Assembly: GCA_023846275.1 (NCBI GenBank)
Contig: CM043871.1
Coordinates: 27,620,569 to 27,684,568, forward strand
Source of the DNA: Vanilla planifolia
Taxonomy: Eukaryota; Streptophyta; Magnoliopsida; Asparagales; Orchidaceae
Direction of reading: 5' to 3'
DNA length: 64,000 bases
Positions 1 to 11,792 of the stretch are shown in pieces (position 1 is the stretch's first letter; the number at the start of each line of letters is the position of its first letter). Made by a program: the position numbers and the translations under genes. A model generated the notes under the pieces. The model saw only the letters and a program-made list of their open reading frames with translations, searched no databases and was not told the origin of the DNA.

Positions 1-1669
1 TCTTAACAAACCCATTATGCTACTAACACATCAAAAACATGAAAACATTCACATGCTTTGTCACAATGGAGTCATGAACCTTTTAGATACTACTAAGTCG
101 TAGCTTGAGAATATGTCAAACACATCCACTAAAAAAATTTAACATTGCAATCCATGATATTGCCCATACTTCTAAAAAAAGATCCCATGCCTGGCTTGTA
201 GAGCTATCAATACCAATCAATTTGACCTCAATTTGATGAACAGTTCTTTTAAAAAAATAAAAGATTCTTAGTTCATGAAAGATGAGTTTTGTTCACTCAC
301 ACTAATTTATACATCTTTGCTATTTTAGTGTAAATTGAAATATATCAATTTTATTTTTGAAGTTGCTATGTTTATTAGATATATAGTTTTAAGTATAATT
401 ATTTATTTTTCCATGTGCAATTGCATTTGTCATCTTTTTTTAAATGTGAAACCCTTTGTACCTCATTTCTATTTGTAAAATCCCTGTCACATATGTGCTT
501 CATAGCCTTTCACATGATTTTCTGGAGTACCAAACGTAGTTCCTTTCTTAATCATCTTTCTATTATATCGCATAGCTTACGAAGCCACTTCCTTAATCAA
601 CAACGTTAGCAATGTCTTCTTACCATACATAGAACATCATTTCTAACAATCTTGACATACTAAAAGATAGATTGAGAACTCACCTTGTTTAATACAACAA
701 AAATAGTAATAACAAGTCTTTATCCCATTAAGTGGAATAGGTTATATAGAATCTTCTATTGCCTTTGCACCTTATCCATTAACAATCATAAGAATACTAG
801 GTCTTTTAAAATACCTCAATCATCTAAATTGATTATTCTTATGCTTGTTATCAATTGACATCATTTTCAAATATATTATTTTGAATATATTTGCTTATTT
901 AACTCAACATTCTTGTCTCAATAATACTTCTATTTGTATGTTTGGACTTCACAAATTAAGACCATATAATATTACTAGCACTAAAATCCTATGAAATCCA
1001 TATGTAATCCTAAATAAAATGCTTCAATCAAATAACACAAGACAAGTTCTCCATTTCAACTAACATAATTTTGACATCCCATCAATCTCTATATCATTTT
1101 TAAGAACAAATATGAAATAACAATATTTCTCAATTATTTAACATTTTAGGTTCAACAACTATGATCTATACATTATCCAAAATCTTATCTTGTTTAAACG
1201 TTTTGATCTATGAAAGCAAAGTCTCTTCGACTACAAGGTCATCCTCCACTATAGTTTAGCACTAAACCCATCTCTAATCTTATAATAATATTAGCAAAAG
1301 GTATATATCATAAACCTTCACCTTGAATTCCAAAAATAAGGAGGTTCATAACTGATACAAAAAGACTAAGACTTAGAAGAAGTGCATTGACAGAATCCAA
1401 TTGTAATTAAAAATCTTTAGTTAATCCTTCATAAAAACATACACCCCTTGTTACTTATATATGTTTTAATAACTTTATACAAAAAATTCCAACTCCATTT
1501 TCCAAATAACTTTAAAAAAATTGGTATTCTATTATATACCTTTACTACAGCAAAACATATTTGAATATCTTTCATTCTCAACGTAAATTTCTGCCTTCAT
1601 AAATGACAATTTAAAAGAATTCATTTTGATGTATCAAGATTTGCTTTCACCAAAAGCAACTCAAACCAG
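1..1669. other. intronic/unassigned A+T-rich DNA
   Basis: No coding homology is recognised on either strand. If the SAC3A-like gene continues left, this is part of its fourth intron. The longest open frames are short and of random composition. Confidence 0.4.
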
Positions 1670-1919
1670 TAAGTAAAGTATGACAATAGGAAGCAACCAG
1701 AAAAAAATTGCTTTACTATTCAATTGGTCGGGCTATTTAAAAAGCTCAACTTAAATTAAGCAATTAGTAATAAATCCCTACAATAAAGATAGGTTGGCTA
1801 AAGGCAATATATATGTGATTAAGATGAAAGAAAATAAAAATAATCTAATAATCCTTTGGTTGAGCAGACAATGTGTTGTGTCTTCATGAATTAAGGAGAA
1901 AGTTTCATGTCAATAACTT

Positions 1920-1956
<37 letters not shown>

Positions 1957-3290
1957 TCAAACTAGCAAGGGAAGTAAGACAAAAGGAAACAACTATAAAA
2001 ATGCTTGAACATTCAATTGGTTAGGCTATTCAAAAAGTTCAACTTAATTACATAATAAATAATAAATCTCTACACCAGAAATAGGTTGGCTAGAGGCGAT
2101 ACAGATGTGATCAAGATGATAGCAATCTAATCATCCTTTGGTTTATCAGACTATGTATTGTATGTCTTCAAGAATTGAGGCATGGGTTCAATGTCAATAT
2201 CAACAACTCTAATCTCCCTCAATCTCAAGCCAACAAGGGAAGTATGACAAAAGGAAACAACCAAACCAAAAAAGCTTGATTATTGAATTGGCTAGACTAT
2301 TCAAAAAGTTCAACTTGCATTAAGTAAGAAATAATAAATCCACACATTAAAAATAAATTGGCTAAAGGCGATATATATGCAATCAAGATAATAACAATAT
2401 AATCATCCTTGCTTGATCAGATTATGTGCTGTGTGTCTTCATCAATTGAGGAAAGGATTCCATATCAATAATTTCAATCTCCCTCCCTTGCTCCCTCCCT
2501 CTCAAACTAGCAAGGAAAGCATAACAAAAGGAAACAAACAAAACAAAAACTGCTTTAACAATTGGTTGGGTTATTTAAAAAGTTCAACTTATATTAAACA
2601 ATAAATAATAAATCCCTACACTAAAAATTGGTTGGCTAAAGGTGATGTATATGTAATCAAGATGACATTGATCTAATTATCCTTCGGTTGCTCAAAGTAT
2701 GTGCTGTAAACCCCCCTCTCTCCCTCTCAAACTAACAAGAAATATATAACAAAAATATTTGATTATTCAATTGGTTTAGTGCTATTTAAAAAGCTCAACT
2801 TATATTGAATAATAAATAATAAATCCCCACACTAAAAATAGGTTAGCTAAAGACAATAAATATGTGACCAAGACGATAGCAATTTAATCATCCTTTTAAT
2901 TGATCAAACAATATGTTGTGTCTTCATGATTTGAGAAGAGGGTTACACTCCAATAATCTCCCTCCCTCTCTCTCTCCCTCTCAAATGAGCAAGAAAAGTA
3001 TGACAAAAAGAATTAACCAAAAAAAATGCCTACCTATTCAAAAGTATGACAAAAAGTGTTCTACATCAATAATCCCCTTCCTTACCTCCCTATCAAACCA
3101 ACAACAAAAGTATGACACAAGGATGCAACCAAAACAAAAAAAGCTCGACTACTCAAAAGCACGACAAAAGGGTTCCACGTCTCTTCCTCACTCCCTCCCA
3201 TCTTTAGGAAGCAACCAAAACAAAAATATATGATTATTTAAAAGTATGACAAAAACATTCCACGTTCCATCTCCCTCCCTCCCTCCTATG
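1670..3290. repeat. tandem array of 210-290 bp units with pyrimidine tracts
   Basis: The anchor CAATTGGTNNGGCTATT followed by AAAAAGCTCAACTT recurs at 1721, 2014, 2285, 2559 and 2768 (spacings 293, 271, 274 and 209 bp). Each unit holds the anchor, a 'taaatcc(c)taca..ggttggctaaagg' block, a 'gtgtcttcat' block, a CTCCCTC-rich pyrimidine tract and 'AAACTAGCAAGG(A)AAGTATGACAAAAGGAA'. After about 2985 the array continues as shorter sub-units that keep only the pyrimidine tract and the 'agtatgacaaaa' block (near 2997, 3044, 3108, 3160 and 3243). It lies in the presumed SAC3A-like intron. Confidence 0.85.
1923..1952. repeat. (TC)15 microsatellite
   Basis: An uninterrupted TC run that is an expanded version of the pyrimidine tract in the first unit of the 1.67-3.29 kb array. 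The other units carry only interrupted CTCCCTC versions. Confidence 0.95.
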
Positions 3291-4027
3291 CATCTATGTT
3301 CGTGACATGCAAAAATTCAAACAGGTTTATGCATAAACCAGCCTTGGGAATCTTACAATTGATTCATACACTATACATCGGCTATCTACAAAATAGGACA
3401 ATTTGGTCCAACAAACATTCAAATGGCAACATCAAATCGACACTCAATGTCCAAGTAAAAGAAATGCTATTTTTTTAACTAACTCAGGAGAAAAATGGGT
3501 AATTGAAAATTGAGATGCGTTATAATCAAGCATAGTGAAAAAGGCTAAGCTTGGATAGTGCACCCAGAATCAATGGCAAATAATCTAAAAAAAAGCTGAC
3601 AAGGCAAGGAAAGATGATAAAATCCTTAAGAAGCCTTAAAAGAGGTTTCTTTTCTCCATCTGTTAAAGAAAGGGGAAAAAAGAACAAAAGCAAAATAGTT
3701 TCTCATCCTAGAGAGCATGCTTATAAAGTCAACTTGAATATCAAAGTTATAAATGACCTAGAGAAGTTCGAGTATTTTCCTGATGTCCTCAATTAGATAC
3801 TAATAATAAAACCGTATGCAAAAGTATTTCTATATAGGCATACAAGCCAATCTTTTAGCAAAGAGCATGAAAATGGAATGTTAAACAAGTAAAAGCTGAA
3901 AATATGCAATTCAAGCATAAATTTTTTTTTTTGAAAAATCCAACAAAATATAAAAAACAGAAAGAAATATATAAATCAATGTATAGTAATCAAATAAGAC
4001 AATAAATGAACAAAAAAAAGGAAATAC
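3291..4027. other. intronic sequence without recognised content
   Basis: It lies downstream (minus-strand sense) of the exon at 4131-4028. A 60-codon plus-strand frame at 3614-3796 is Lys/Ser-rich with no recognisable motif. I see no further SAC3A exon here. Confidence 0.4.
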
Positions 4028-7000
4028 TTAAGATTTGTTGCATCTGAAGAAGAGTTTGCCAGGGGAAGAGGAGGTTCCAAGTCCCAATTCTTTGTCCAAA
4101 GTGAGCCATCATCCTTTGCCTTTGCGATGAGCTAAAATAAGGACATAAAAAGTAATAATAAAAATATAGAAAGCAACCCATAACCTAATTTGATCATCAA
4201 AAGCAATAGAATTAGCATGCTTTGTTGTGAATGTGCTAATGTTGTACCCTTTTTGCATATCATATGGTACTTACTAATAAACTAGGGACGTGGCTAAAGT
4301 CAAAATGAACTTATAAAGGAATTCAAGATAAAATCAAGTATAGAAAAAGCAAATATAATTAGGTCAAACTTACAAAATATGAGAAGATTATAATTGAGGA
4401 TCATCAAATAGCAAAGATACAGAGATTTCATAATATTGGGTATGAATTCTAAAATCATTCTTGAAATTGATGGAATGTTAATTACAACATTCTAGACAAG
4501 TTAGATAAAATAGAGGATTACTTGTTGTGCATCATGTGATTGAATCATCACACTTTAAATTGAAGTTTTATAAAACAACAATGATATTGACAAAACTATA
4601 TAATATGAAATGTTGGCCTATAAAGCTCAAGCACACAAATGTTGTAGAAATGAGAATGTTGAGATGGATGAGTGATATACAGTAAAAAAGATATGATTAG
4701 AAAAACAATACATTCAAGAAAACGTTCGATTAGAACACCAAGGAAAAGCTCAAGAAAAGCCAATTTAACATTCTTAGATATTAAGGAGGGCCAACTAAGT
4801 GAAAAGTGTAGGCCAAATAACACGTAACAAAAGTTTATTAAAAATAACTAAGCATTTTTGGATATTAAGGAAGGGTTTAACTTATATAGTACAATCATAT
4901 TACAAGATTTTTGTAATTAGCTACACCTAATGAGATTAAGATTTATTGTTGTAGTGCATATGCATGTATTAAATAATGTACAATTGAAGCAACAATCAAA
5001 TAGCAAATATTAAAAGCATTAGATATTGATTCTTAAGCTTCCAAATTGCTAGAAAATTATAGATGATTGCAAAAGTAGGAGACTAACTAAAAATCACGCT
5101 TGTATTGTAATGCTACAACTAACTTGCATTCACTTTTTTGAGATGTCATTACAACTACTCAATTGATAATCAACAAACCTAGCCTTTCAATACACTTTGA
5201 AAATAAATTGTCACAACATGTAAGGAAAATTATTGTTATTATTTTATTAATACACACACTTCCACATACCTAACAAGGAGGCACAACTAAGACCTTGAAA
5301 AAAGTAAGATACTAAATAAACAAGAAATCAAAAAATCACAAGGAATCAAAGATCAAAAGTAAATGAGAAGGAATCATGAGACAAAGGTGGCAGTCATCAC
5401 CATGATAGAGGATCACATAAGAACACCCAAAAGAAAGATTTCTACAACAAAGGCTGATGCACAAGAAACCTCAAGAAAGATTGCCACAACAAGGATCACA
5501 CCCTTCACCACAAGGAATTTTTGCATCATAGATAAAGAGGTAACAAGAATGCAGCTGTGAAAACCTATTTTATTTATTATAAAAAAAATAAATTTCAAAA
5601 GGGTGTTATATATAGGCAAAAAACTACAAATTTAACAAGAATTATATAGAAATGACACTAAAGAGCAAATTTTTAAGCATAAAATCAAGGCATAAATTCT
5701 ATGGAATTATATATATATATATAAATAACATCATATCTAAAAAAAGCTAGCAGCCAAACAAAAAATTTTTTAAAACACTAACATTAATGACTGTCAAAAT
5801 CAAATTCTAAGAAGTTTGGAGTGTTGAGGTTTCTACTTTGACCAAAACTAGCTTCATCCTTGGATGCCACTTATCCCTTAATCAACCAAAGTCAATATAT
5901 ATGGTCTAAGATCTTTCACTCCTTTATAATGTTGTTCATCCTTTCCCCCTCCACCTAAAAACCTACTAAAAGTTGATTATAGTTCAATAAAACCTCTCCT
6001 AATGATCATTTGTTAGAGTCTAAAAAAACCAAAGATCCTCCATCTATCCCTTGTCCTAGTTTCCCAAAAAACTCAACTCCATTCACCAAGTCAGTTTCTC
6101 AACAAGGCTTAGCTCCATTCTCCAAAAACTAATCAGCATGCACTGTGCATTTCAGGCGATTGCACCACCTTCCACTTTCTATATTGCACGTGCGGTACCA
6201 TTCCACAAGTCTAATTCTGCAGCAATAATCCTTAATGAAATGGAATATGCATCAATAGGAAATTAACCCATCAATGATAGCAGTTATAGGATGGAGGGTC
6301 ATGATTCGATGGCTGATGGCTACAGCTTACCGCTAGATGACAAAAGAAACCTTTATAACTAGAGCAAGTTGATCTCTTCAAGAAGATATGAAGACCATTT
6401 TCTTCACTACATTCCACCATCCTATGGAGCTCCTATGAACCTTTATGTCTCTCTCAATCTCTCCCTTTGTAACTATGAAAGATCTCTCCTTCCTCATTTC
6501 CCATAGAGCATAATTCCTTTGTAAAGCCTCATAGATGAACCCTGTACTCACAAAAGTGGAATACTTTTCCCTATTGAGCGCCTATGGTTTTTCCCAATAT
6601 TTAAAGTTTTCAAAGTAAAACTCTTGTATCCATTTCCTTTTTCTCTCTCCTTAACGGTAGATTTCCTCTCTTGTATGATGTTAAATTAAACAATTTCCTA
6701 ATCAAAAGTCTCACATCTACAAATTCTAAAAGATATAGATCCATGCATGAGGACATTCCCAGCCCTCATCAGTGTTAAGGTGTCAAATCCACCTAACTTT
6801 GACCCATTCCAACCATAAACTACACCAAATTAATATCATTCTACCAAGACCTTAAATAAATCAATGAGTTATTTACATCTAACCCAAAATGTTCTTGAAA
6901 AACTTGACATGAAAGGATGCCTTGCTATTTGACATCAAATCCTGCATATAAACCCATCCCATTAATAACATGGGATACCCAACCCATTAATAACATGGGA

Positions 7001-10000
7001 TAGCATCGCACAAATAAGTCCCATCCAAAAGTGTCCAAAACTTTTCCTCCATTTCAAGCACGAACTTTCCAGTGCCTATACTTAAGACCCATCCCTAACT
7101 GTTAAAGTATTGTCCATGTCAACTCAAATTTTCCTTGTGTTCTCGTAAAATGATGCCGTAGCTAATCCTTCTCACTTATTCATTCATATTCGGTTATCAA
7201 AAAACCAAATTCAAATTCAATGTTATCTAAAATTTATAATGAAAAAACTTTCAACAATCTCTTCTTGATCAATATCTGCTACTACCAACACCTAAAAATA
7301 AATAATGTACATGATAAAATACATCAATTAATCAAGATATCAAAACTTGTATCTTTTTTTCCAAGGTGCTTTGATGCACCATTTTTGAAAATGAGGGTAG
7401 AATCTCACCCTTTGCTTCACTAGCACATTTAATACCAAAGTCTCTCAAAATAAGATGAGGATCATGCAAGCACTCAATTTGAGCCAAACTAAAATTAATA
7501 TAAGGAATATAATGAAAACTTCCAAAATGAATGGCAGTAAGTTGTTTTGAAATAAGAAATTAATATACATTGTGGGAAAGATGAGGCCTTTATAAGGAAG
7601 ATAATCAAAGCTGTCCTAGGGGGCATTGTAAGACACAATATAGTAATATCAAATATCGGAGACATTGCAAGATATAAATATCAAATAGAGAGGGCATTAC
7701 AAATCACAATATAGTATAACAATCTTCAGCATACACTTGTACCTATTAATGTGACCAAATGAAGGAAAACAACCAATAAAAATGAAAGGATATCATAATA
7801 ATATCTAAAATTTCAGACCATGTTAAGAAAATCAATAAAGAAACTTCCCACAAAAATGGAAAAATAGGAGAAATAACACCTAGAACTAAGACATCAGACA
7901 AGTTTGATCACATATTCAAAATTACACAACCTTGTAGCATAATGAAATGAATGATTTTAAACACATGAATGAATTAAATTTATTACCCTGTTTAAAACAT
8001 CATAATAACCTGAATCTTTGATATACTTTAGATAGATAAAAAATATTTATTTGTCATATACTGGAATTAGAAAAAAGAAAAAACAAGATCAACAAATACA
8101 ATAGAAACCAAAAGCTAACTTTCATGAGCATGAAAATTGCGAATCAATTTAGTTAAAAAAATAACAGTTTCTAAAAAATATCTCACTTCTGATAACATAA
8201 GTTGGCATGCAGTCCTTGATGCATCATCTTTGCAACGCGAAAGACACCTTCTCACATAATCACATACAGATGGCGGTAATGCCTGTTGAAAGTAATTCAC
8301 TTAGCAACAAATTGTGGCTCTAACACACGAAAATAGTTCAAAAGAGCATTATTATAGAAAGAGTTTGCCTAGCTAATGCTATCAACAGTGCTCTGTTAAC
8401 CTACAACAAATTAGCTCACAAGAAACAACACCAATAGTCATTCCAAATGGCATTACTCAAGAGTAAGATTAGAATCTTTCCCTTTATGATCTCTCAAAAG
8501 GATTTTATTCTGAGCAGAAAAGAGAACAAAGAATAAAATTACATAATACTGTAAACTAAGTCTCAATTTTAATATATGTACTTTGTAAATAACATGGAAC
8601 ATTAGAAGTTAGAGAATGATATGAACCACGACAAATTTTGGAGTTTATGCTTAACCACAAAACGTGTTTAACGCTCAAATATTTAATAAGAAACCTGATA
8701 AGAAAGGCTTTGACCTAGAGAACCAAGATAGTTTCTCAGCTAGCATCCCTCAAGGAGGAATCCAATTATGAGAATGTTATGATCACCTTTACATTAGCAT
8801 CAGCATTATCACTAGATGACAACTGATTGTGAAGCTTTGGTACTTGAACACTGATGTAGGCTGGTTTTGCTGCAGCATTAGTTGTTGAGCTTTCCTTGTC
8901 AAGTTTTGGCATACCCAAGGCCAAACTGGAAGCAATTCTAGGATTGGTTGGAATCTGCATTTTGCTTACCCGACGAGCATCCATTACTGAGACAGCTTGC
9001 AAAGGCTGTTGAGGGTTTAAAGAAGCCTGAGAAATCTGCAAGCTTGAAGGAGGGACATTAGTATACGTATCATTCCCACTTCCTTCATGGTTTTCACCCG
9101 AAGGAAGATTTGATTTCAAAGGTTTTTGTAAGTCTAAAGGTATCTGATTAAGACGATAGTTGTGTACTGTAGAAGTCTTCTCGACAGCACAAGTATTCAG
9201 AAATTTTGACATATCATCAGGTGCCTGACATCATAAGGCGCAACACTTATGTTAACAACAGCAAATTCAGGACATTCAAAAAAACCACACGGAACATAAT
9301 CAATATTAATAACTATTACAATCTGTAACTATTTAAGCTGGCATTGGCTTTGAACTTTCACAGTAATCCAATTAAACTGTAATTATCACTATATAGTTCC
9401 AAATATAGGTTCTTCAGCCATTGGATGCAAATAATTGACAAACATAGCACCATAATTCATGCAGAAAACCCATGATGAATGAAGTTTATTTCAAAGGACT
9501 CTGTGAGTTATATAAATGACACATGACCATTTATCTTCAAGCAAGCTGCCATAGTATTACAAATTAGGCATGAACTCACCCAACAGTTAGCGTAATAGAT
9601 ACAAGGGGGTCAATTCACATGGATAATTATAATAACAATCAAATTAAAAAAAAATATTAACCCAAAAATCAATTTGAAATTTTTCAAATTTGTTGTACCA
9701 GGGAATTTCATCATAACTTGCAGCAATGCAATAGTGTGTAACTAATGTTAAAACAGCAAAAAGCAAAAATAAACAACATCAAAAGAGCAATAATAACAAT
9801 TATCAACAGCCTTTAATACTACTTTTGTATCCCTTTTTATCTGCTGTTAAAGTTCTGTTAGTTAAAGTTATCATCAGACATAACAAATTGACAGTGCTGC
9901 TTGTTTGTTAGGACCTAAAATGCAAAGAAAATTTATATTGCATAATAGAAAGAGCGAACAAAAGATTCAAATAAGATAACAGCCAATAGGATATCAAAAG

Positions 10001-10638
10001 AATGTTTATCCACCATTTGGCAAAATTTTTCTTTAATTTTGCTGTTTGGAATGATAAAACCCATGAATTTGAATCCCTTCATGCCCCCAACATCTTTACA
10101 ATCTTGACCAATCCACTCATAGAATAATCTGTTAATTTTTTGGTTGTACATGATTTGCTTTTGCAATAAAACAACATGACAAAGAAAAAAAAACTTGCAA
10201 ATCCCTCAGTAAATTAATACTTACTTTTTAACAAAGAACCATAAATAATATGATAAGGGATTCTAGAATGAAAATAAAATAAAAAAGATTCCAGCATTTA
10301 CGTTTCAACATTGAGAAAATAATTCAAAAAGAGCCATGCAAGTCTGCTAAACTAGAACAGAGAAATTTTAAAAGTGGTCATGATTATATCAAAAATTAAA
10401 AATTTATAAAGACATTCGAGTTACAATTGCCACCAAGATGTGAAATTAGCAAGCTACATGGAACAGTACCGTTAAAGGAAGACCATCTTTTCCAGGCGCT
10501 CAGTGCTACAGCAAGAATAGTTTAAAGCATTTGTTTACTGGAAATTCTTCAGCATTCTACCATAGCAGTTTAAAAATGAAATACAACAAAATGCAAAAAA
10601 TATATATATATATAATAGCCTGTTTAGTATTTAATTAA

Positions 10639-10707
<69 letters not shown>

Positions 10708-11775
10708 ATACAGATATGGCTGAAGAAAACAACAAAATGCCTGCCTAATAACCTAAAATTTCCAAATATAATGATAGTCCTCCCAACTAGTTGAACCAAT
10801 GTGATCGCAAGGTGAGCTCTAAGAAAGCTAGTTTTGCCTTTGCTGAAAGAAGAAGTGTTGATAAAAAAAATGGTTCAAACTGAAAAAATAATCATAAAAA
10901 TTAAAAAAAACGGAAAAGTTACAAACCTTTGGAGAAGGCAAGAGGGGAGAGCTCAAATTTCCTCTCCATGATGTAGTACCTGGAGGAGGTGGCTGACTGC
11001 TTGCATATGAATAGCCACCATTCAAGTTTTGACTAGGGTAAGTGGATATTGGAACGGTAGTTGCAACCATGTTTCCCGATCCTGGAGTAGGAATAACATT
11101 AGAAACAGCAGCTCCATAATTTGCTGACCAATGGTTAGGTGCCTGCTGGTAATGAACCGAGCTTGCTGTTGTATTACTAGTTGTGGTAGAATTTGTATGT
11201 TCAAATGGATAATTTGAGTGTTGGAGAGAGTAGCTGCCACCACTTCCATCATGCCAATAGTTGTTCTGGTCAACATATCCACTGCACTGGTATCCTGCTG
11301 CAGTCTGATAATCACCGGTATGGTAAGTGCCAGAGTAACTTGAAGAAGTAGCATAAGATCCTGTATTCTGAAATGAGCTATTAGGCTGGTAAGAAGCACC
11401 TGAATTCTGACCAGAACCCACTTGTTGATATGAAGTATAGCTTGGCTGCTGAACATATCCATAATAATTAATTGGATATTCCGTGCTTCCATACCCATAG
11501 GTAGAACTGGAGTATGGTACATAAGTGGAATAATCTTGGGTTGTATTTGCTGATGCTACAATTGATGAAGCAGATGACTGGGTTGCACAATTAATTTCAA
11601 CCTGAGCACCTTCACAACCAGTTGAATCCGTCAAAGGATCATAGTGTTGGACCGGAATTGAAGAATTTTCAGGAGCTCCATTATTCGCCCCATAATTCCA
11701 TACAACCATCAACTGTCCAGTTGATGAGGGACAAGAGTAATGATCTGCAACTCCAGATGCATGGCCCTGACTCAT
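4028..11775 (-). CDS. SAC3A: SAC3 family protein A-like (LENG8-type) mRNA export/TREX-2-related factor, 5' part
   Basis: Four coding exons on the minus strand join in phase 0: 11775-10927, 9224-8787, 8282-8187 and 4131-4028. All introns have GT..AG ends (donors after 10927, 8787, 8187 and 4028). Exon 1 codes for a long low-complexity segment rich in Tyr, Ser, Gln and Gly, typical of plant SAC3A N-termini. Exon 2 contains 'KMQIPTNPRIASSLA' and 'KPAYISVQVPK', which I recognise from plant SAC3A/LENG8 homologues. Exons 3 and 4 give 'LPPSVCDYVRRCLSRCKDD' followed by 'AKAKDDGSLWTKNWDLEP', matching the conserved block before the Arg/Ser-rich linker. Known family role: SAC3/GANP/THP3 proteins act at the nuclear pore in mRNA export. 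The SAC3 domain itself is not in the window, so the gene continues left of position 1 through an intron longer than 4 kb. The ATG at 11775 is chosen because it opens the conserved reading frame. The frame stays open upstream to a possible acceptor at 11793-11794. Confidence 0.82.
4390..4790 (+). mobile_element. fragment of non-LTR retrotransposon (LINE) reverse transcriptase C-terminal region
   Basis: Plus-strand translation in more than one frame gives 'RFHNIGYEF' and 'KFYKTTMILTKLYNMKCWPI' then 'VVEMRMLRWMSD'. These correspond to the RFRYLGS, LYG-ECW and AEMRMLRWM motifs after the catalytic core of plant LINE reverse transcriptases. Stops and frame changes separate the blocks, so it is a dead fragment. 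It is antisense to the SAC3A-like gene, inside the 4.05-kb intron between the exons at 8282-8187 and 4131-4028. Confidence 0.68.
4791..8186. other. remainder of the 4.05-kb SAC3A-like intron
   Basis: A+T-rich with no coding homology recognised. It contains a short (AT)n run near 5709-5722 and the 25-bp duplication at 6958-7002. The segment about 5.8-7.2 kb is less A+T-rich than its flanks and may be another old insertion that I cannot classify. Confidence 0.4.
6958..7002. repeat. 25-bp direct duplication
   Basis: The segment CCCATTAATAACATGGGATA occurs at 6958 and again at 6983, identical over 20 bp. The core is itself an imperfect palindrome (CCCAT..ATGGG). Confidence 0.85.
8283..8786 (-). 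other. SAC3A-like intron (504 bp)
   Basis: Bounded by donor GTGATC after 8787 and acceptor TTCAACAG before 8282 (minus strand). No other feature seen. Confidence 0.7.
9225..10926 (-). other. SAC3A-like intron (1,702 bp) with a dinucleotide repeat
   Basis: Bounded by donor GTTTGT after 10927 and acceptor TGATGTCAG before 9224 (minus strand). The flanking exons join in phase 0. It holds the compound microsatellite at 10639-10704 and no recognised exon. Confidence 0.7.
10639..10704. repeat. compound (AT)11(GT)22 microsatellite
   Basis: An AT run from about 10639 to 10660 passes directly into 22 GT units to 10704. It lies in the first coding-side intron of the SAC3A-like gene. Confidence 0.95.
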
Positions 11776-11792
11776 ATCAACAGGAGAGCTTT

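Noticed and set aside
1670..3290. Regularly spaced repeats considered as a CRISPR array
   Set aside because: Units are 210-290 bp long, contiguous and imperfect, and the DNA is a plant intron. This is an ordinary tandem array.
3614..3796. Basic 60-codon plus-strand frame considered as a small gene or missing exon
   Set aside because: It is on the wrong strand for SAC3A. It has no motif and no splice or promoter context.
10828..10922. Extension of the SAC3A-like exon 1 frame past the donor
   Set aside because: The last 31 or so codons (Phe/Tyr-rich) are read-through into the intron. The donor after 10927 restores the conserved join to the exon at 9224.
11022..11522. 166-codon minus-strand frame overlapping the SAC3A-like exon 1
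   Set aside because: A shadow in another frame of the low-complexity coding exon. The composition is not protein-like.
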